Source: an uncultured Eubacteriales bacterium
Lineage (GTDB): Bacteria; Bacillota; Clostridia; Oscillospirales; Acutalibacteraceae
Reading direction: 5' to 3'
Assembly: GCA_934445015.1 (NCBI GenBank)
Contig: CAKSDJ010000002.1
Span: forward strand, 17,102 to 81,101
Length of the DNA: 64,000 bases
Within the stretch, counting starts at the first letter, position 1; each line of letters begins with the position of its first letter. Below, piece after piece: positions 45,330-54,192 of this stretch. The position numbers and the translations under genes were made by a program. The notes beneath the pieces are model-generated. The model saw nothing but the letters and a program-made list of their open reading frames with translations. It was not told the origin of the DNA and did not search any database.

Positions 45330-46022
45330 TTTTCAACCTCCGTATGATCTATTTTCTTTTTAAACGCGGCAAGCAATATAATTATGCTTGCCATTGTAGG
45401 CAGCATAAACGAGTTTGAACCAAAACATATAAGACATACGGTTGCCGCCGCTACTCCTATTAAAGATGATATGTGATTTTTTTCTTTGAGCCATTGCTCA
45501 ATAAAAATAACAACAAACATAGCGGTCATTACAAAACTTATGCCCGATGTGTCAAACTTAAAAAGCGAACCTGCAAGTCCGCCTGCGGTGGCGCCGAAAA
45601 ACCAATAAAAATAATTTAAAAGGGTTACAAAAAACATAAACCAGCCTTTGTCTACCCCTTCTGGTATATTTGCGGTATAGTTTACCGAAAAGGTTTCATC
45701 GCGCATACCGAAAATCAGATAATATTTTTTAAAGCCCATACCTTTAAAACGTTCAAGCATAGAAATGCCGTAAAAAATATGCCTTGCCTGAATAAGCAGG
45801 GGGTCATAAAAAACACCAGAACCGGCCAAAAGGGCTAAGCAGCATTTCAACCGCAACAAACTCCAAAGAACCGCCGTATATTAAAAGACTCATAAACATA
45901 GGATATAAAAATGAAAATCCGCTTGCATTCATATAAATGCCATAGGCAAATCCCAAAAATAAAAACCCTGCCAAAATAGGCACGGTATACGGAAACTCCG
46001 CCTTTAACGCTTTAAGTTTCAT
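45326..46022 (-). pseudogene. azlC: azlC with a single-base frameshift
   Basis: AzlC transporter subunit, split over two frames. The first frame (from ATG 46022) gives FLFLGFAYG ... LIYGGSLEFVAVEMLLSP and then runs into a stop; the second gives LLAGSGVFYDPLLIQARHIFYGI and the rest of the protein. Dropping one base, the T at about 45836 on + (A on the coding strand), restores EMLLALLAGSG, as in the family. Either a real frameshift or a sequence/assembly error. Joined length would be about 231 residues, normal for AzlC. Confidence 0.87.
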
Positions 46023-46157
46023 AAAATTGTCCGCCTTTTTGTTGAAAATATAATAAGCACGATGTAAAATAAAATCAGCGCACTGAAATTATAGCACCGT
46101 CGCTATCGGTTTTCAAGACGCTTAATTTAATAGTATTAAGTTTTATGAGGTGGGATT

Positions 46158-46919
46158 ATGCCGTGGGATTCAAAACAGTATTTAAAATTCGCAAATGAGA
46201 GAAAACAGCCGTGCATAGATTTGATTTCGCGCTTAAACGGTGATTTTAACAGCATACTCGATTTGGGGTGCGGACCCGGAAACAGCACTGAAAATCTTTT
46301 TAAAAAGTATACCAAAGCAACCGTGACAGGTTTTGACGCCGATGACAATATGCTTAAAAGGGCAAAAGAAGATCATCCCGATATACAGTTTGTAAGGGGC
46401 TTTGCCCCAAACGATTTTGACAAATTAAATCAAAAGTTTGATCTGGTGTTTTCAAACGCCTGCATACAGTGGATAAGCGGTCAGGAAAAATTGATCGAAG
46501 GCGTTTGCGAAATACTTAATAAGGGTGGAACGTTTGCGGTGCAGGTCCCCCAAACGGCCAGTTCTTTGTTTTATAAAATTTTACACAGACTGATAGAACA
46601 AAAATGGACAAAACTCAAATCGGTCAGAACTTTTTACACTTTAAACGCCGAGGGATACTACAACGCGCTTATAAAACGTTTTAAAGATGTAACGGTTTGG
46701 CAGAGCGATTATTACCACGTTGTAAGCAAAGAATCGGTTATCGAATGGTTTATGGGCAGCGGACTGCGCCCCTATCTTGAACTGCTTGACGCAGGCGAAG
46801 AAAAAGAGTTTTTAAACGATCTGTATACCGAAATAAATAAAGGGTACCGGCTGTTGGATGACGGCAACGTATTTTTAATAATGCCGAGATTGTTTTTTAT
46901 TGCAAAAGACAAGTTATAA
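46158..46919 (+). CDS. SAM-dependent methyltransferase, trans-aconitate methyltransferase-like
   Basis: 253 residues. Begins with WDSKQYLKFANERKQP as in Tam proteins, SAM loop ILDLGCGPGNST, GFDADDNML, and FDLVFSNACIQWI. Tam methylates trans-aconitate; many relatives act on other small acids, so substrate is uncertain. Strong ribosome site (GAGGTGGG). Monocistronic by appearance. Confidence 0.85.
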   Translation: MPWDSKQYLKFANERKQPCIDLISRLNGDFNSILDLGCGPGNSTENLFKKYTKATVTGFDADDNMLKRAKEDHPDIQFVRGFAPNDFDKLNQKFDLVFSNACIQWISGQEKLIEGVCEILNKGGTFAVQVPQTASSLFYKILHRLIEQKWTKLKSVRTFYTLNAEGYYNALIKRFKDVTVWQSDYYHVVSKESVIEWFMGSGLRPYLELLDAGEEKEFLNDLYTEINKGYRLLDDGNVFLIMPRLFFIAKDKL

Positions 46920-47026
46920 TCAAAACCGCATAAAATCATTTTAATTCATAACACTGCACAGCACGTTAAATCAGGAAACGCAGAGCATTTTTTGCTAAAA
47001 TGCAATAGCAGAAAGGGAGTGAAATA

Positions 47027-47902
47027 ATGGATTGGATACAGGGAATACAACGGGCGATAGACTATGTTGAGGCAAATATAACCGAAGAAATCGATTTTGA
47101 CGAGGTTGCAAAGCAGGCGTATTCGTCTTCTTTTCACTTTCAAAGGGTATTCGGCATTTTGTGCGGTCTCACGCTCGGCGAGTACATACGTATGCGCAGG
47201 CTTTCACTTGCGGGTGAAGAACTTTCTAAGGGGAATGCAAAAATAATCGATATAGCACTCAAGTACGGATACGATACACCCGAGAGTTTTTCCCGTGCCT
47301 TTACACGGTTTCACGGCGTTGCTCCAAGCGAGGCAAAACACAGCGGCAACGTTAAAATATTCACTCCGCTGTCTGTAAAATTAACCTTAACAGGAGGCAG
47401 CAAAATGAATTACAGAATTGAAAAAAGAGATGCGTTTCAGGTTGTATGCAAAAGAAAAAGAGTAGGCAAACCGCAGTCTGCAAATGCCACGCAGGATATT
47501 ACCGCCATGTGGCAGGAATACGGCGCAGACGGAACAATGGAAAGACTGATTGCTTGTATGCCGAAAAACCCCGTAATGAAAGGCTTGCTCGGTATTTGTT
47601 TTTCATCCGAGCTTTATTCAAAACAGTTTCCGTACGGTATCGGTGTCGAATACGACGGCAGAAAGGTCGATAATGATTTGGAAATCGTTACAATTCCTGC
47701 AAACACCTATGCAGTCTTTACAAGCAGGGGTAAAATGCCCGACGCTTTTATTGATACTTATAACAGAATTGTTACCGAGTTTTTTCCGCAAAGCACACAG
47801 TATGAATATGCCGAAAGCGTAGAGTTTGAGGTTTATTCATCGGCAGATACGTCTGACCCAAATTATCAATGTGAAATCTGGATAGCCGTGAACGAAAAAT
47901 AA
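47027..47902 (+). CDS. AraC family regulator with GyrI-like effector domain
   Basis: 291 residues. Two HTH motifs of the AraC type in residues 8-105 (EIDFDEVAKQAYSSSFHFQR and IDIALKYGYDTPESFSRAF), then a GyrI-like/effector-binding domain (about 125-291) starting MNYRIEKRDAFQVV. This layout is common in drug- or metabolite-responding activators. Targets unknown. Ribosome site AAAGGGAG. Confidence 0.92.
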   Translation: MDWIQGIQRAIDYVEANITEEIDFDEVAKQAYSSSFHFQRVFGILCGLTLGEYIRMRRLSLAGEELSKGNAKIIDIALKYGYDTPESFSRAFTRFHGVAPSEAKHSGNVKIFTPLSVKLTLTGGSKMNYRIEKRDAFQVVCKRKRVGKPQSANATQDITAMWQEYGADGTMERLIACMPKNPVMKGLLGICFSSELYSKQFPYGIGVEYDGRKVDNDLEIVTIPANTYAVFTSRGKMPDAFIDTYNRIVTEFFPQSTQYEYAESVEFEVYSSADTSDPNYQCEIWIAVNEK

Positions 47903-47914
47903 TATACTCAAAAC

Positions 47915-47946
47915 AACCCCCGTGTTTTACAAATAACACGGGGGTT
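47915..47946 (+). terminator. intrinsic terminator
   Basis: Perfect 12-bp stem AACCCCCGTGTT / AACACGGGGGTT with loop TTACAAAT; T-run broken (ATATATT). Confidence 0.75.
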
Positions 47947-48037
47947 ATATATTGAAAACTGCAGATAAATATGGTAAAATCGGTTTACCAATATTAAAAT
48001 TATGATTATATTAAGCCTGTAAAAGGAGAAAAGTTCT

Positions 48038-48507
48038 ATGCGGCGAAAAGACCGTGAGATCACCGATATTGAAACAATCGAAAAAATTATTCAAATGCCA
48101 AATATTTGCATCTGGGTATGTTTGATGATGAATACCCTTATGTTGTGCCGTTGCATTACGTTTACCGAATAGAAAACCGAAAAATTACGTTTTATATACA
48201 CTGCGCCAAAAACGGCCGCAAACTTGACTGTATCAGAAAAAACAATAACGTGTTTGTGCAAATCGACTGTGATGAGTCTCTCATTACGGCAGATACCGCC
48301 TGTGAGTACAGCGCGGCATATAAATGCGTTATGTGCAGGGGCAAGGCAACAATTGTAGATGACTCTTGCGAAAAAAGCAGGGCGCTCAGTTTGCTTATGA
48401 AAACGCAAACAGGCAAAGATTTTGCCTTTACCGAATCAATGGCAGCTGCATTGGCGGTGGTTCGGATAGATGCAGAGTCGTATACCGCTAAGGTCCATGA
48501 AAAATAA
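48038..48507 (+). pseudogene. pyridoxamine 5'-phosphate oxidase family protein, frameshifted
   Basis: Flavin-binding split-barrel family. From ATG 48038 (AAAGGAG 10 bp upstream) the frame reads RRKDREITDIETIEKII, the usual start of the family, but near 48109 it leaves the family pattern and stops early. The second frame continues HLGMFDDEYPYVVPLHYVY ... HCAKNGRKLDCI ... CRGKATIVDD to 48507. Adding one C after TGC at 48109 would join the two (NICHLGMFDDEYP). Likely a one-base deletion or sequencing error. Probable role, if intact: flavin-dependent reductase or heme-like binding of unknown substrate. Confidence 0.82.
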
Positions 48508-48538
48508 AAAAGTGAGAGCAATTTTTAGGTTTAAATTT

Positions 48539-49288
48539 TTATTCCTTGTCAAGTTTAAAGTATTCGGATAACTTTTTAAACCGCGGTTTAAACTCAAACA
48601 CCCGGTCAAGGTGTTTTGAAAAAAATCCGATTATAGTTCCATTTAACAGTGCCATTACAAGCGTGCCCCAATTTATCCCGACAAATTTTTTGAAAAAACA
48701 AAGCGACATCACAATGCTTGCAGTAAGGCATGTCAGGTCAACCGCCGTTTTAATGACCGAAAGTTTAATGTTGTATTTGAGTGAAACGGCTTTTACAAAA
48801 AAATCGTAAACCTGCGGATAAAAATACGTTTTAAAAAACAGAGCTACCGAAAACGATGTTAAAAACACTCCTATAATAAACATAACTATTCTGAGCCACA
48901 GCGCCATACTGCCCGGGGTCGTTACGTTTGGGTCAAAGCAGGGAACTTTTCGCCACAAATCCAAAACCGCACCGTAAATCAGGCAGGTTGCAAACGACAT
49001 AAAATACAAAAATCTGAATTTTTTAAGAACAAGACAAAGTATAACAAACACGCCTGCCTGAATAACATATTCTGCCTGCCCAAACGTTATAACCCCGACT
49101 TTTAAACTGAGCAGATATGCCGGTGCAACTATCATCGAAATCCCGAAATCAGCCGATGTAAGTATCGCCACAGCGAGCGCCAGTAAAACAATAGCAATAA
49201 AATATACCGCTTCAGACGATATTTTTATTTTTCCTCTCAAATCGGTTTTTGTGTGAAAATCTTCAGCGTTTTTTTGCCTGCACGGCAT
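48539..49288 (-). CDS. YczE/YyaS/DUF6198-type membrane protein
   Basis: 249 residues with about five membrane helices and the family motif TSADFGISMIVAPAYLLSLK near the start, plus VGINWGTLVMALLNGTIIGFF. Function unknown. ATG at 49288 follows GGGGGGAT; an in-frame upstream start would lie inside the neighbouring terminator. Converges on the PPOX gene. Confidence 0.8.
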   Translation of the reverse strand: MPCRQKNAEDFHTKTDLRGKIKISSEAVYFIAIVLLALAVAILTSADFGISMIVAPAYLLSLKVGVITFGQAEYVIQAGVFVILCLVLKKFRFLYFMSFATCLIYGAVLDLWRKVPCFDPNVTTPGSMALWLRIVMFIIGVFLTSFSVALFFKTYFYPQVYDFFVKAVSLKYNIKLSVIKTAVDLTCLTASIVMSLCFFKKFVGINWGTLVMALLNGTIIGFFSKHLDRVFEFKPRFKKLSEYFKLDKE

Positions 49289-49305
49289 ATATGATCCCCC
49301 CTGTA

Positions 49306-49340
49306 ATAAAAAAAGCCACGCACCCAAAAAGGCGCATGGC
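49306..49340 (-). terminator. intrinsic terminator of the MATE gene
   Basis: Minus-strand hairpin GCCATGCGCC / GGGTGCGTGGC with wobble pairs, then TTTTTTTATT. Confidence 0.65.
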
Positions 49341-49413
49341 GAAAAGTGAGTTTGCACTCAGAAAAATCCATACTGATTTTACGTCTATATTATATAATAC
49401 GGATAAAAAATTG

Positions 49414-50751
49414 TCAATATAAAGAACGGCGCATAATAATAAATCCCGTGCACATAAGTAAAACGTTAACAACCCATGAAAGCGGAAACGCATAGTACAG
49501 CACAGATAAAGTCTGATATTTTTCAAACATGGTGCATATCCAGACTATGCGGAATACGTAGGTGCCTATCATTGTGCATACCGCCGGATACACCGCGCGT
49601 CCGCTGCCGCGCAAAACACCTGCCGGTATTTCGTACAAATTGCATATAGGTTCAAAAAGCAAAATACACAAAATTCGCAACGCGGCACTTTCAATTACCA
49701 TCTGTTCGTGTGAAAAAATACCGGCAAAAAAATTTCTGAACAGCACAACCGCAAAAATTAAAACCGAACTGCAAACTGCCGAAAGCAAAAGACACAGCCA
49801 AAATATTTTTTTACACCTTGCCTTTTGCCGCGCGGCAAAATTCTGACTTGTAAAGGTTGTAGCCGTCTGCCCAAACGCCGTTATTACATAATAGGTAAAA
49901 TATTCAAAATTCATAGCGATCGTGCTTCCGGCAATTGCGGTTTCTCCGAAAGTGTTTATCGATGCCTGCACAAATATATTTGCAAAACAAAATACCGCAC
50001 CCTGCACCGCAGAAGGTATGCCCAATTTAAGAATTTGTTTTGTAAGTGAAAGTGACAGTCCGGTCTTATTTAAACACAGTTTAAACTGTTTATCTTTTGC
50101 AAGACGGTGCAAAACCGTAAACGCCGATATTATGTTGGAAATACCCGTTGCGGTTTCAACACCTGCCACGCCTATATGAAACACTATTACAAATAACAGA
50201 TTAAGTCAAACATTTGCAATGCCCGAAAAAAGCAATGCAAAAAACGGATATCTGCTGTCACCGCGCGCCCTTAAAATTGCCGCACCGAAGTCATACATAA
50301 GCAAAAACGGATACCCCAGCATATAAATGCGAAGGTAAAGTTCGGCAGCGGAAAAAATACCCTTAGGGGTTTTTATTAACCTTAACAGCGGTCTTGCAAT
50401 GCACTGACCCAAAAGCATACCCGTTATGCCTATGATAATTGATAACAGTATCGCCGATTGTGCAGCCGCAGGCAGATTTTCTTTTTTGTTTTGCCCTATT
50501 AAATTTGCAATAAGTATATTTGCACCGATAGATAAACCCGATGAAATCGTTACAATAAGTGCGATTATTTCGGTGTTTGTGCCAACCGCCGCAAGCGCGT
50601 TCGAGTCATCAAAAAATCCGACAACCGCTGTGTCCGCCGCATTAAAAAGTTGTTGTATAATGCTGCTTAAAGCAATAGGCAGCGTAAATAATAACAGTTT
50701 TTTTGTGAGCGGACCGTGCAGCATATCAATATCCGCGTTATTTAAGTGCAT
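49414..50751 (-). pseudogene. MATE efflux transporter interrupted by an in-frame TGA
   Basis: Multidrug and toxin extrusion family, about 445 residues if read through. From ATG 50751 the first 181 residues (LPIALSSIIQQLFNAADTAVVGFF ... GDSRYPF) end at TGA (50208-50206). The same frame goes straight on as LNLLFVIVFHIGVAGVETAT, exactly the family sequence, to 49414. So one codon is a stop, with no frameshift. A TGG-to-TGA change is the simplest origin. The gene is divergent from a LysR regulator that probably controlled it. Confidence 0.88.
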
Positions 50752-50775
50752 TTTTTATTACCCCCATACAGACTA

Positions 50776-50811
50776 TTGCAATATTATACATTACGGGCTA
50801 TAATATAAAAA
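50776..50811. promoter_or_regulatory. overlapping divergent promoters with dyad (lysR and MATE)
   Basis: Perfect inverted repeat ATATTATA-N10-TATAATAT (50781-50806). On + it gives TTGCAA (50776) - 17 bp - TATAAT (50799-50804) for lysR; on - it gives TTTTTA - 17 bp - TATAAT (50788-50783) for the MATE gene. Suited to LysR autoregulation. Confidence 0.6.
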
Positions 50812-50841
50812 GCGAATATTACAGATATTATATATCGAAGA

Positions 50842-51732
50842 ATGGAATGTATAAGAATGGATAACCCTTTAATAAAGTATCTCGCTTTTGTTAAAACAGT
50901 AGAAAAAGGCAGTTTTACAAAAGCCGCCGAGTCGCTTGACTATGCCCAATCTTCCGTAAGCAAAATGATTGCAGACTTAGAAGACGAATGGGGAATGACG
51001 TTGTTAGAGCGAAACCGGAACGGTGTATGCGTAACATCTGCAGGCACGCAGGTTTTGCCGTATTTACGCAGGGTTTTAAGCGGATACAGCAACCTTGAGG
51101 GGCAAATATTGCAAATGCAGGGCATCGAAACCGGTGTTGTGCGTATAGGCACGTTTTCAAGTGTGGCAATAAATTTGCTGCCTGATGTTTTTGCAAAACT
51201 TCAAAAAGATTACCCCGGTATAGAATACGAAATGCTGCTCGGCGATTACACAGAGGTTGAAAGCTGGATAGACGAAGGGCGTGTGGATTGCGGCTTTTTG
51301 CGTCTGCCGGCAAAACAGCATTTTGACACAATACCGCTGATACAGGATGAATATAAGGTCGTATTACCGCAGGGTCACCCACTGGCAAAAAACAAAACTA
51401 TTGAAATCGAAGCCCTTAGCGGACTGCCTTTTCTGCTTTTGGAACACGGCGGAAAAACCGAGGTTACCGACCTGCTTGAACGTTATAACATAAGCCCCGA
51501 TATTCGGTTTACCACTTGGGAGGATTTTGCAATAATGTCTATGGCAGAAAAAGGACTCGGGGTAGGTATTCTGCCCGGTATGATTTTGCAGCGAATACCT
51601 TATAAAATTGAAATACGCCCACTTAAACGACCGTATTTACGGACTGTCGGTCTGGTTATGAAAAGCTCAAAAAATTTAACGCCGGCAGTCAAAAAATTTA
51701 TCGAATACCTGCCGCCGTTCAAAAAAATTTAA
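50842..51732 (+). CDS. LysR family transcriptional regulator
   Basis: 296 residues. N-terminal winged HTH (about 6-66: AFVKTVEKGSFTKAAESL ... SSVSKMIADLEDEWG) and a full periplasmic-binding-like effector domain. The ATG at 50857 (MDNPLIKYL) is also possible and gives a more usual start. Divergent from the MATE transporter, its likely target. Effector unknown. Confidence 0.92.
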   Translation: MECIRMDNPLIKYLAFVKTVEKGSFTKAAESLDYAQSSVSKMIADLEDEWGMTLLERNRNGVCVTSAGTQVLPYLRRVLSGYSNLEGQILQMQGIETGVVRIGTFSSVAINLLPDVFAKLQKDYPGIEYEMLLGDYTEVESWIDEGRVDCGFLRLPAKQHFDTIPLIQDEYKVVLPQGHPLAKNKTIEIEALSGLPFLLLEHGGKTEVTDLLERYNISPDIRFTTWEDFAIMSMAEKGLGVGILPGMILQRIPYKIEIRPLKRPYLRTVGLVMKSSKNLTPAVKKFIEYLPPFKKI

Positions 51733-51744
51733 GTGATATAAAAA

Positions 51745-51788
51745 AACAACCCCGAACTTTTACAAATCGGTAAAAGTTCGGGGTTGTT
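51745..51788. terminator. strong bidirectional terminator
   Basis: Perfect 19-bp stem beginning AACAACCCCGAAC, six-base loop. T-run TTTTTT on the minus strand, so it can end the long EAL operon; on + it ends lysR. A further GC palindrome (TGCAGCG-CGC-CGCTGCA, 51819-51835) lies just after the EAL stop. Confidence 0.85.
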
Positions 51789-51855
51789 AATTTTATAAAG
51801 AGTTTAAGCAAATAAACCTGCAGCGCGCCGCTGCACAGCTGAAAACGGGTCCGGC

Positions 51856-53796
51856 TCACTTTTTGAAAAGCGATTCGGCAATTATTTTTTCTGTTCTTAA
51901 AAATTTTTCACATTCTGACAGCGGAAGAATTTTTGAAAAATAAAATCCCTGCATCATATCGCAGTTAACCCCGTCAAGAAAATCTGCCTGATCCAAATTT
52001 TCGACTCCTTCGCAAAGAACCTTTGCACCGGAGTTATGAACCAATGATATAATGTCCGAAAGCATAATTTTGCGCCGTTTAGACGTGCAGGATGAAATAA
52101 ATTCACTGCCGATTTTTACCAAATCTATTTCATTGTCATACAGATCGGCAAACGATGAAAAACCCGTGCCCATATCGTCAATAGCGATTTTAAAGCCCAT
52201 TTCGCGACACCTGCAAATATTTTTCGAAACAATTTCTGAATTTTCTGAAGCAGAATCTTCGGTTACTTCAATTACAAGTCGGCTGCGGTCAAATTTATAA
52301 CCTAAAGAAATTTCGGTTATGTGATCGGAAAAATCATTTTGACTCAGAGAAATCCTTGTGAAATTGCAGGTTAAAAAGAGGCGGTCATACGGTTCTTTGC
52401 TCCAGTTCTCAAGCAGTCGGCAAACGGATGAAAATATATTGCAATCGTGCCTTATTATTTGTCCGGTTTCTTTTAGAATATCAATATATTCGTGAGGACG
52501 CAGTATTCCGTATTCAGGGTTATGCCAACGTGAGAGCAGTTCGGCACCGCAGATTTTTCCGGATCGGTTCTCGGTTATTAACTGTAAATATACTTTGAAT
52601 TCATCTTCGGCAACGGCATTCGCTATCGATTTTCGCAATTTTTCCTGTTTTCTGCTTTGTGCCAATTGGCTTTTTGGGGTTATCACCGTAGAAATTTTGC
52701 GTCTTAGGGCGGCAAGGTACCCCTGCCTTGCGTTATAAAATGCGGTTTCGGCGTTGCAGTCGGGGTGCTCGCACAACCGTGTTATGCCGGCGTTAAAGGC
52801 GTTGGACATATCCGGATAAAACTCCTGTATATACCGGTTTAAACTATTGATAATTGTATTTGCCTTGTCTGTACATTCATTTTCTGTCGATGCCTGAATA
52901 AGCAATACAAAAACTCCGTCGTTTACCCTTGCCAAATATTCGGCGTCGGCAATTGCGGCGTTAAGGTGCGCGGCAGCATAGTTATCAATTTCCGTGATCG
53001 TTTTTTCATCGTACTCAGCGGCAATTTTTTCTGTGTCTGTTGCCAGATATATAACGTTATACAGATTTTTTGACTGATGCGATATAAGTTGTTCAAAGGC
53101 ATAAGTATAATACTCGGCGTTACCGACTCCGGTTTGTTCATCAATCATTGTGCTGCGGTTATTTTTCTTTTTTTTGAGTGTAATAATTATGCCGGCAAGA
53201 ATAAGCACAAATAAAGATACTGCCGCGATAATTACTGTTTTAATTATGCGGTTTTTAACTTCGATTTTGGGGTTATTGTACGAATTTGCAATCAAAAATC
53301 CCATTTTTTCATTTTGGGATATTTCCGAAAAAGCGACTTTTATTTTTTGCACAAGTTCGGGCGACGCAATTTCTGTAAAGCCGATACAATATGTTTTGCT
53401 TATACCGTCAGAGTCGATTTCAAAAACAGGCAATAATTCCGACGTTTCGCAATCATTTTTTTCGGCTTGAAGCGCAGTTACCAACTCAGCCTGATTGTTT
53501 CGCGACAGTTCCTTTTGTCGGTTTTCGGGTGACGCCGAAATATAGGTAAATGAAATTCCGGTTTTTTCCGAAACCGAGTTTAACATATCGGGAATTGCAC
53601 CGCAAAATGCTTTTGTTTCGGTGTTGTAATATTCCAACGGAAAACAGTCCGGATTGCCTGCTACATATACGGTGTCCGGTTCTCCGCAGTCATCTGATGA
53701 AGTATATACTGCGGCACAGGCAGGCACATTAACAACAATTATTGCGGCAAACAAACACAGATATACAACGGCTGTTTTGAATAATTTACCGCTCAT
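51856..53796 (-). CDS. membrane EAL-domain c-di-GMP phosphodiesterase with extracellular sensor and degenerate GGDEF
   Basis: 646 residues. Signal/anchor helix, an external domain (about 40-180) resembling a shortened SBP_bac_3 solute-binding fold, a membrane helix (about 185-207), a GGDEF-like domain in which GGDEF is replaced by VNDGVF (not a cyclase), and a C-terminal EAL domain. Catalytic residues of the EAL look complete: AELLSR, CNFTRISL (Asn), VIEVTE, IDDMGTG (double Asp), LVKIG (Lys), CEGVEN (Glu) and MMQGF (Gln). It should hydrolyse c-di-GMP, with an external ligand as input. Last gene of the operon; its ATG overlaps the preceding stop (ATGA). Confidence 0.9.
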   Translation of the reverse strand: MSGKLFKTAVVYLCLFAAIIVVNVPACAAVYTSSDDCGEPDTVYVAGNPDCFPLEYYNTETKAFCGAIPDMLNSVSEKTGISFTYISASPENRQKELSRNNQAELVTALQAEKNDCETSELLPVFEIDSDGISKTYCIGFTEIASPELVQKIKVAFSEISQNEKMGFLIANSYNNPKIEVKNRIIKTVIIAAVSLFVLILAGIIITLKKKKNNRSTMIDEQTGVGNAEYYTYAFEQLISHQSKNLYNVIYLATDTEKIAAEYDEKTITEIDNYAAAHLNAAIADAEYLARVNDGVFVLLIQASTENECTDKANTIINSLNRYIQEFYPDMSNAFNAGITRLCEHPDCNAETAFYNARQGYLAALRRKISTVITPKSQLAQSRKQEKLRKSIANAVAEDEFKVYLQLITENRSGKICGAELLSRWHNPEYGILRPHEYIDILKETGQIIRHDCNIFSSVCRLLENWSKEPYDRLFLTCNFTRISLSQNDFSDHITEISLGYKFDRSRLVIEVTEDSASENSEIVSKNICRCREMGFKIAIDDMGTGFSSFADLYDNEIDLVKIGSEFISSCTSKRRKIMLSDIISLVHNSGAKVLCEGVENLDQADFLDGVNCDMMQGFYFSKILPLSECEKFLRTEKIIAESLFKK

Positions 53797-54176
53797 TCTT
53801 TTGGCTCCGGTTGCAAATCCGAAATTTGCCCTTTATCCGAATTCAATTGCTCTTTAATATCCTCAAACATTGAAACAACCGACATCTGCATTTGCTCAAT
53901 ACGGTTTTCTATTTCCTGTTTTTCGGTATCAAATAAATTAACCCTGTTGAGCAACTCGTCATTTTTTCTTTTGAGTTCGGTGTTCTCCTGATTTAATCCG
54001 GCAGCTGCGTTGCTTAATTCCTCGTTTTTTCGGTTAAGTTCTGCCAATATTTCTTTTTGCTCAATGATTTTTTGTTCTTCCTTTTGTTCATATATCGTGT
54101 TCAGCTGCGAAATATACTCGCACACATCATTTTTATTGAATCCGAACAGTGCGGTTCGTAAATCTTTAAGTTCCAT
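53793..54176 (-). CDS. small DivIVA-like coiled-coil protein
   Basis: 127 residues. Residues 1-25 (DLRTALFGFNKNDVCEYISQL) fit the membrane-curvature-binding N-terminus of DivIVA/GpsB-type proteins, and residues 25-105 are a Glu/Lys/Asn coiled coil with heptads. The tail is acidic. Coupled to the EAL gene by a 4-bp overlap and 16 bp after the glycosyltransferase. It may place the synthase or the phosphodiesterase at a cell site; that is inference. Ribosome site GAGGAG. Confidence 0.75.
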   Translation of the reverse strand: MELKDLRTALFGFNKNDVCEYISQLNTIYEQKEEQKIIEQKEILAELNRKNEELSNAAAGLNQENTELKRKNDELLNRVNLFDTEKQEIENRIEQMQMSVVSMFEDIKEQLNSDKGQISDLQPEPKE

Positions 54177-54192
54177 AAAATTTTTTCTCCTC

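Noticed and set aside
50206..50208. TGA in the MATE gene read as selenocysteine or tryptophan
   Set aside because: No SECIS-like hairpin noticed after it, no selenium genes in the window, and TGA ends other genes here.
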